Shown here piece by piece: positions 61,026 through 64,000 of a DNA stretch of 64,000 nt (position 1 is its first letter; every line of letters begins with the position of its first letter). A program made the position numbers and the translations under genes. Under the pieces are notes generated by a model. It was not told where the DNA came from. It worked only from the letters and a program-made list of their open reading frames with translations, and made no database searches. Source of the stretch: Anoxynatronum sibiricum. GTDB taxonomy: Bacteria > Bacillota > Clostridia > Peptostreptococcales > Tindalliaceae. The stretch lies in the NCBI RefSeq assembly GCF_039414295.1, contig NZ_JBCITM010000002.1, positions 186,001-250,000 on the forward strand, read 5' to 3'.

Positions 61026-62099
61026 TGTTTTACCGGGCAGTTGTTGAATCAGGCCTTTCAGCTCGAGTACCGTCAGAAGCGAGTTGACTTCAGATACCGT
61101 TCTTCCAAGTCGATAAATTAACATCTCCATTTGTACCGGTCCCTCCGCAATCAAGTTCATCACTTCAAGTTCTGCCAGACTGAGCTGATTTTTCCAATCA
61201 CCAGAATCTCTCACGGTTTTCGTTGAGTTCTTAACTTCTGGATAAGCATCAAGAAGATCATCGGTCTCCAGCACCATTCTTGCACCGTCACGAATAAGAC
61301 GATTGGTCCCTGCACTTGATTTCTGATTGACATTGCCAGGCAATGCAAAAACTTCCCGTCCCTGCTCCATTGCAAAGTCAGCAGTAATTAATGCGCCACT
61401 CTTTTCACCAGCTTCCACGACAAACACACCTCGACACAACCCACTAATAATGCGATTTCTAGCCGGAAAGTAGTGTTTTTGAGGCTGTACACCAGGACCA
61501 TATTCGCTCACCAGAGCCCCTGACTCTTCTATCTGATGGTAAAGAGATCGGTGTGCTGCAGGATATATTCCATCAATGCCGCCACCCAACACACCAATGG
61601 TATAACCGGCAACATCCAGCGTGCCTTGGTGTGCAGCAGCGTCAATCCCATAAGCTAATCCGCTGACGATCCCAATACCTTTGTTTGAAAGCTCCCGACT
61701 AAAGTGATCGGCCGCCCAAATTCCATAGCTTGTCGCCCGGCGTGCTCCAACAATGCCGAGAAATGGCAACTGCTTATCGAAGTGTCCTTTTATGTAAATC
61801 ACCCACGGGGGGTCAAAAATGTGTTTTAAGTCTTCCGGGTATTCTTCATCCAAAAGTGTCTGGATGGAAAATTTATCCTGTGCGCAAAATGTGGTTTCCA
61901 ACAGTTTTCCCCTGTTCTTGATACTGCTTGAAAGCAATCCTTTCATCTGTGGCCCTATTCCAGGTATGGATTCAATTTGATTTTCCGTAAGACTCATAAC
62001 TTCTGAAAATGAATCGCAATAATCTCTAAGAACTGTCAGAGACTGAGAGTAATGACAGCCCGCCAAGCTCAAAGCAATAAGAGCATCTCGTTCTTTCAT
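61011..62099 (-). CDS. dprA: DNA-processing protein DprA
   Basis: 362 residues from ATG 62099 (AAAGGAG eight bases ahead); a longer frame start is not used. An N-terminal HhH-like stretch (IESIPGIGPQMKGLL) precedes the Rossmann-type DprA domain. That domain shows LGIVGARRATSYG, VSGLAYGIDAAAHQGTL and IGVLGGGIDGIYP. A C-terminal winged helix follows. It loads RecA onto incoming single-stranded DNA in natural transformation; such genes persist in non-competent clostridia. It lies 4 bases before comM ends. Confidence 0.96.
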   Translation of the reverse strand: MKERDALIALSLAGCHYSQSLTVLRDYCDSFSEVMSLTENQIESIPGIGPQMKGLLSSSIKNRGKLLETTFCAQDKFSIQTLLDEEYPEDLKHIFDPPWVIYIKGHFDKQLPFLGIVGARRATSYGIWAADHFSRELSNKGIGIVSGLAYGIDAAAHQGTLDVAGYTIGVLGGGIDGIYPAAHRSLYHQIEESGALVSEYGPGVQPQKHYFPARNRIISGLCRGVFVVEAGEKSGALITADFAMEQGREVFALPGNVNQKSSAGTNRLIRDGARMVLETDDLLDAYPEVKNSTKTVRDSGDWKNQLSLAELEVMNLIAEGPVQMEMLIYRLGRTVSEVNSLLTVLELKGLIQQLPGKTFTVY

Positions 62100-62103
62100 G
62101 GCA

Positions 62104-63639
62104 TCAACTCCTTTTAAAATGATGCATGTTCCGAAACTGAAGTGCTTCAGCCAAGTGTTGCTGCCGGATGATTTCCGAGGCATCCAAATCAGCAATTGAC
62201 CGAGCGACTTTTAAAATGCGGTGATAGCCTCTTGCACTTAGCTTCATACGATCAAATGCCTGCTTCATCATTTTCTCTGCATCTGGCTCAAGTGGACAGT
62301 ATTGGTTAATTTGGGAAGGCTTTAAACCTGCATTAGTATAGCATGACGCTTTTTTGTAACGGTGTTGTTGTATTTCTCTTGCTTTTCTGACTTTTTCCCG
62401 CACATTTGCAGTGTTTTCTGAAGGCGTCTCCTTTGTCAGATCTTCATATGCAATACGTCTGGATTCAACGAACAAGTCTATCCTATCGAGCATTGGTCCA
62501 GATATTCTATTGGTATATCTTTGAACCTGATGAGGAGCACATTGACATATGTGTCCCTTTTCTTCAAACCCTGCATATCCGCAAGGACAAGGATTCATCG
62601 CCGCAACTAACATAAACTCACTGGGAAAAGAAAATGAACCCGCTGATCTTGAAACGATGACACAACCGTCTTCCAGTGGTTGTCTGAGAATTTCCATTGA
62701 GCGTTTGTCAAACTCAGGCAATTCATCCAAAAAAAGAACACCTCGATGGCTAAGGGAAATCTCTCCTGGTCTCGGAATTCGACCACCGCCTGCAAGAGCC
62801 ACCGCCGAAGTCGTATGATGTGGTGCTCGAAAAGGCCGTTGCCTGAAAGATGCATTTTCAGGCGTCAGTAAACCTGCCGCACTTTGAATCACTGCCACTT
62901 CCATCGATTCATTGAAAGACATTTCCGGCAAAATTGCCGGTAATCTTCTTGCTGCCATGGTCTTCCCAGAACCAGGCGGGCCGATTAGCAGTAAATTATG
63001 TGCACCAGCGGCTGCAATTTCAAGTGATCGTTTCACATTTTCCTGTCCACGCAAATCAGCCAAAACAGGCCTTTCTTGCTTATGATCAGGACTGTTTTGT
63101 GAAAATGTTTCTGATTCAGCAAACGTTAAACCCTTCTGAATCATCGAGTTCAGTTCCCTCAAGTTTTTGGGAAAACAGCATTGCAACCCTTTTAACAACC
63201 CCGCTTCGTATCGGTTTTCCCATGGCAGAATGACCCGGCGATAACCCTGTCGTTGAAGCTCCATCATCATAGGTAACGCGCCATTAATTCGAAGAATAGA
63301 ACCATCTAATGACAGTTCACCCAGCATGATTGCCTCTTTCAATGGTTCCGCGGGCAATTGGCCTGTGGAGAACAATATGGCTAAAGCAATGGGCAAATCA
63401 AAATGGCTGCCTTCCTTACGAGAGTCTGCTGGTGCCAAATTAACTGTCACTCGCTGCATTGGAAACTGAAACCCGCTGTTATCAATTGCTGCACGCACTC
63501 TATCACGCGATTCTTTTACCGCCGCATCGGGTAATCCAACAATGTTAACCGCAGGTAATCCATTGGACGTATCCACTTCAACATCGATTTTCAACACATG
63601 TAAACCAGTCAGGCTGGCTGTTGTCGTTTTTGAAAGCAT
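62104..63639 (-). CDS. comM: YifB/ComM-type AAA+ ATPase (magnesium-chelatase-like)
   Basis: 511 residues. An N-terminal Lon-protease-like (ChlI) domain (about 1-170, with LKIDVEVDTSNGLPAVNIV) precedes an AAA+ module. The module has Walker A LLLIGPPGSGKTMAARR, Walker B GVLFLDELPEF and the C-rich AAMNPCPCG segment. A Mg_chelatase_C domain follows. ComM proteins are helicases for branch migration in transformation; the YifB name is common in Firmicutes. ATG 63639 is preferred over a GTG one codon earlier. Adjacent to dprA. Confidence 0.94.
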   Translation of the reverse strand: MLSKTTTASLTGLHVLKIDVEVDTSNGLPAVNIVGLPDAAVKESRDRVRAAIDNSGFQFPMQRVTVNLAPADSRKEGSHFDLPIALAILFSTGQLPAEPLKEAIMLGELSLDGSILRINGALPMMMELQRQGYRRVILPWENRYEAGLLKGLQCCFPKNLRELNSMIQKGLTFAESETFSQNSPDHKQERPVLADLRGQENVKRSLEIAAAGAHNLLLIGPPGSGKTMAARRLPAILPEMSFNESMEVAVIQSAAGLLTPENASFRQRPFRAPHHTTSAVALAGGGRIPRPGEISLSHRGVLFLDELPEFDKRSMEILRQPLEDGCVIVSRSAGSFSFPSEFMLVAAMNPCPCGYAGFEEKGHICQCAPHQVQRYTNRISGPMLDRIDLFVESRRIAYEDLTKETPSENTANVREKVRKAREIQQHRYKKASCYTNAGLKPSQINQYCPLEPDAEKMMKQAFDRMKLSARGYHRILKVARSIADLDASEIIRQQHLAEALQFRNMHHFKRS

Positions 63640-63700
63640 CACTGTTCGCCCTTCCTTCTGATTTCCTTCACAGCAATGTGTACAAGTAACAGATGGTTTA

Positions 63701-63728
63701 CCTATACAACTTCGATGTCCCTTGTCAA
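63701..63728 (-). promoter_or_regulatory. SigA-type promoter upstream of comM
   Basis: Minus strand TTGACA (perfect), 16 bases, TATAGG. It lies in the 95-base gap between the YraN-family gene and comM. The predicted start is about 55 bases before the comM ATG. Confidence 0.6.
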
Positions 63729-63734
63729 AAGCAA

Positions 63735-64000
63735 TTATCCATTGAAAGTAAAAGCATTTTCAATATGATTAATCTGTTCTTCTCCATTTTTACATAAAAT
63801 TTCAATCACATCGAAGCGGAATAATAGGTGGTTGATTCTATATCGCTGAATATACTGCTGCGCAATTTGATATATTTTCTTTTGTTTTGCATACGTTACC
63901 GATTCTCTGGGCAAGCCATATTGAGTTGACTTTCTAGTTTTAACCTCCACAAAAATAAGTATATGATCACGCCGCATGATGAGGTCCACTTCACCCAAAC
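63735..64000 (-). CDS. YraN/UPF0102 family protein, C-terminal part (cut by window edge)
   Basis: About 88 residues visible; the N-terminus lies beyond base 64000. GEVDLIMRR and FVEVKTRKSTQYG match the PD-(D/E)XK nuclease-like core of the UPF0102 family, whose members are small (about 120 residues). The remaining part has the expected helical YAKQKKIYQIAQQYIQ. It often sits next to comM/dprA in Firmicutes, as here. The function of the family is not known. Confidence 0.87.
   Translation of the reverse strand, partial: LGEVDLIMRRDHILIFVEVKTRKSTQYGLPRESVTYAKQKKIYQIAQQYIQRYRINHLLFRFDVIEILCKNGEEQINHIENAFTFNG

Noticed and set aside
1..64000. Prophage, transposon, CRISPR or defence system
   Set aside because: Searched by eye on both strands: no integrase, transposase, direct-repeat array, tRNA-linked junction or restriction/defence gene; the gene order is conserved throughout.

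Overview
The window is about 64 kb of chromosome from a Gram-positive, flagellated member of the Firmicutes. The gene set (PolC-type polymerase, CodY, SigD, FliY in place of FliN, CheC/CheD, FlhF/FlhG, strong AGGAGG ribosome sites, frequent TTG/GTG starts) and the gene order point to class Clostridia. The best guess is a lineage near Alkaliphilus/Tindallia; that placement is inference from gene order, not from a search. Every supported gene lies on the minus strand, so transcription runs from high to low coordinates. No tRNA, rRNA, mobile element, CRISPR array, integrase or foreign-looking island was seen.

Reading with transcription: (1) 64000-57983: the end of a YraN-family gene, comM, dprA, topA and codY. 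(2) 57736-25514: a fla/che operon of about 32 kb in nearly the Bacillus subtilis order: flgB, flgC, fliE, fliF, fliG, fliH, fliI, fliJ, a long YlxF-like protein, fliK, flgD, a TIGR02530-type gene, flgE, flbD, motA, motB, fliL, fliM, fliY, cheY, a frame-disrupted fliO, fliP, fliQ, fliR, flhB, flhA, flhF, flhG, a PilZ protein, cheB, cheA, cheW, cheC, cheD, sigD, a FapA-family protein, a small basic protein and a SwrB-like membrane protein. (3) 25338-17412: rpsB, tsf, pyrH, frr, a small unknown gene, uppS, cdsA, dxr, rseP, ispG (translation start-up, UMP kinase, ribosome recycling, isoprenoid and phospholipid synthesis, intramembrane proteolysis). (4) 17369-12990: polC. (5) 12777-4462: rimP, nusA, ylxR, ylxQ, infB, rbfA, nrnA, truB, ribF, rpsO. 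(6) 4280-1: pnp, an M16 peptidase (MlpA-like) and the 5' part of an FtsK/SpoIIIE translocase.

Functionally the window joins nutrient sensing (CodY), construction and control of the flagellum (export gate, basal body, hook, stator, chemotaxis core and SigD) and the translation/RNA-metabolism core. SigD near the end of the operon links operon completion to late flagellar genes. CheC, CheD and FliY give phosphate removal from CheY, and the PilZ protein suggests a c-di-GMP input. The translation genes are separated by several strong hairpins that look like attenuators or processing sites. A clear SigA-type promoter sits on the polC stop codon and drives the rimP-nusA-infB operon, with a weak-U-tract hairpin in its leader that fits NusA feedback.

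I found no convincing undescribed multi-gene system. The most unusual items are the fliO reading-frame break at an A-AAA-G site, the doubled-length YlxF-like protein with repeated MgtE_N-like helices, two small uncharacterised genes (22329-22514 and 25986-26291), and the arrangement of inverted repeats around the codY and rpsB promoters. The only stretch longer than 300 bases without an intact gene is 41097-41420, which holds the disrupted fliO.
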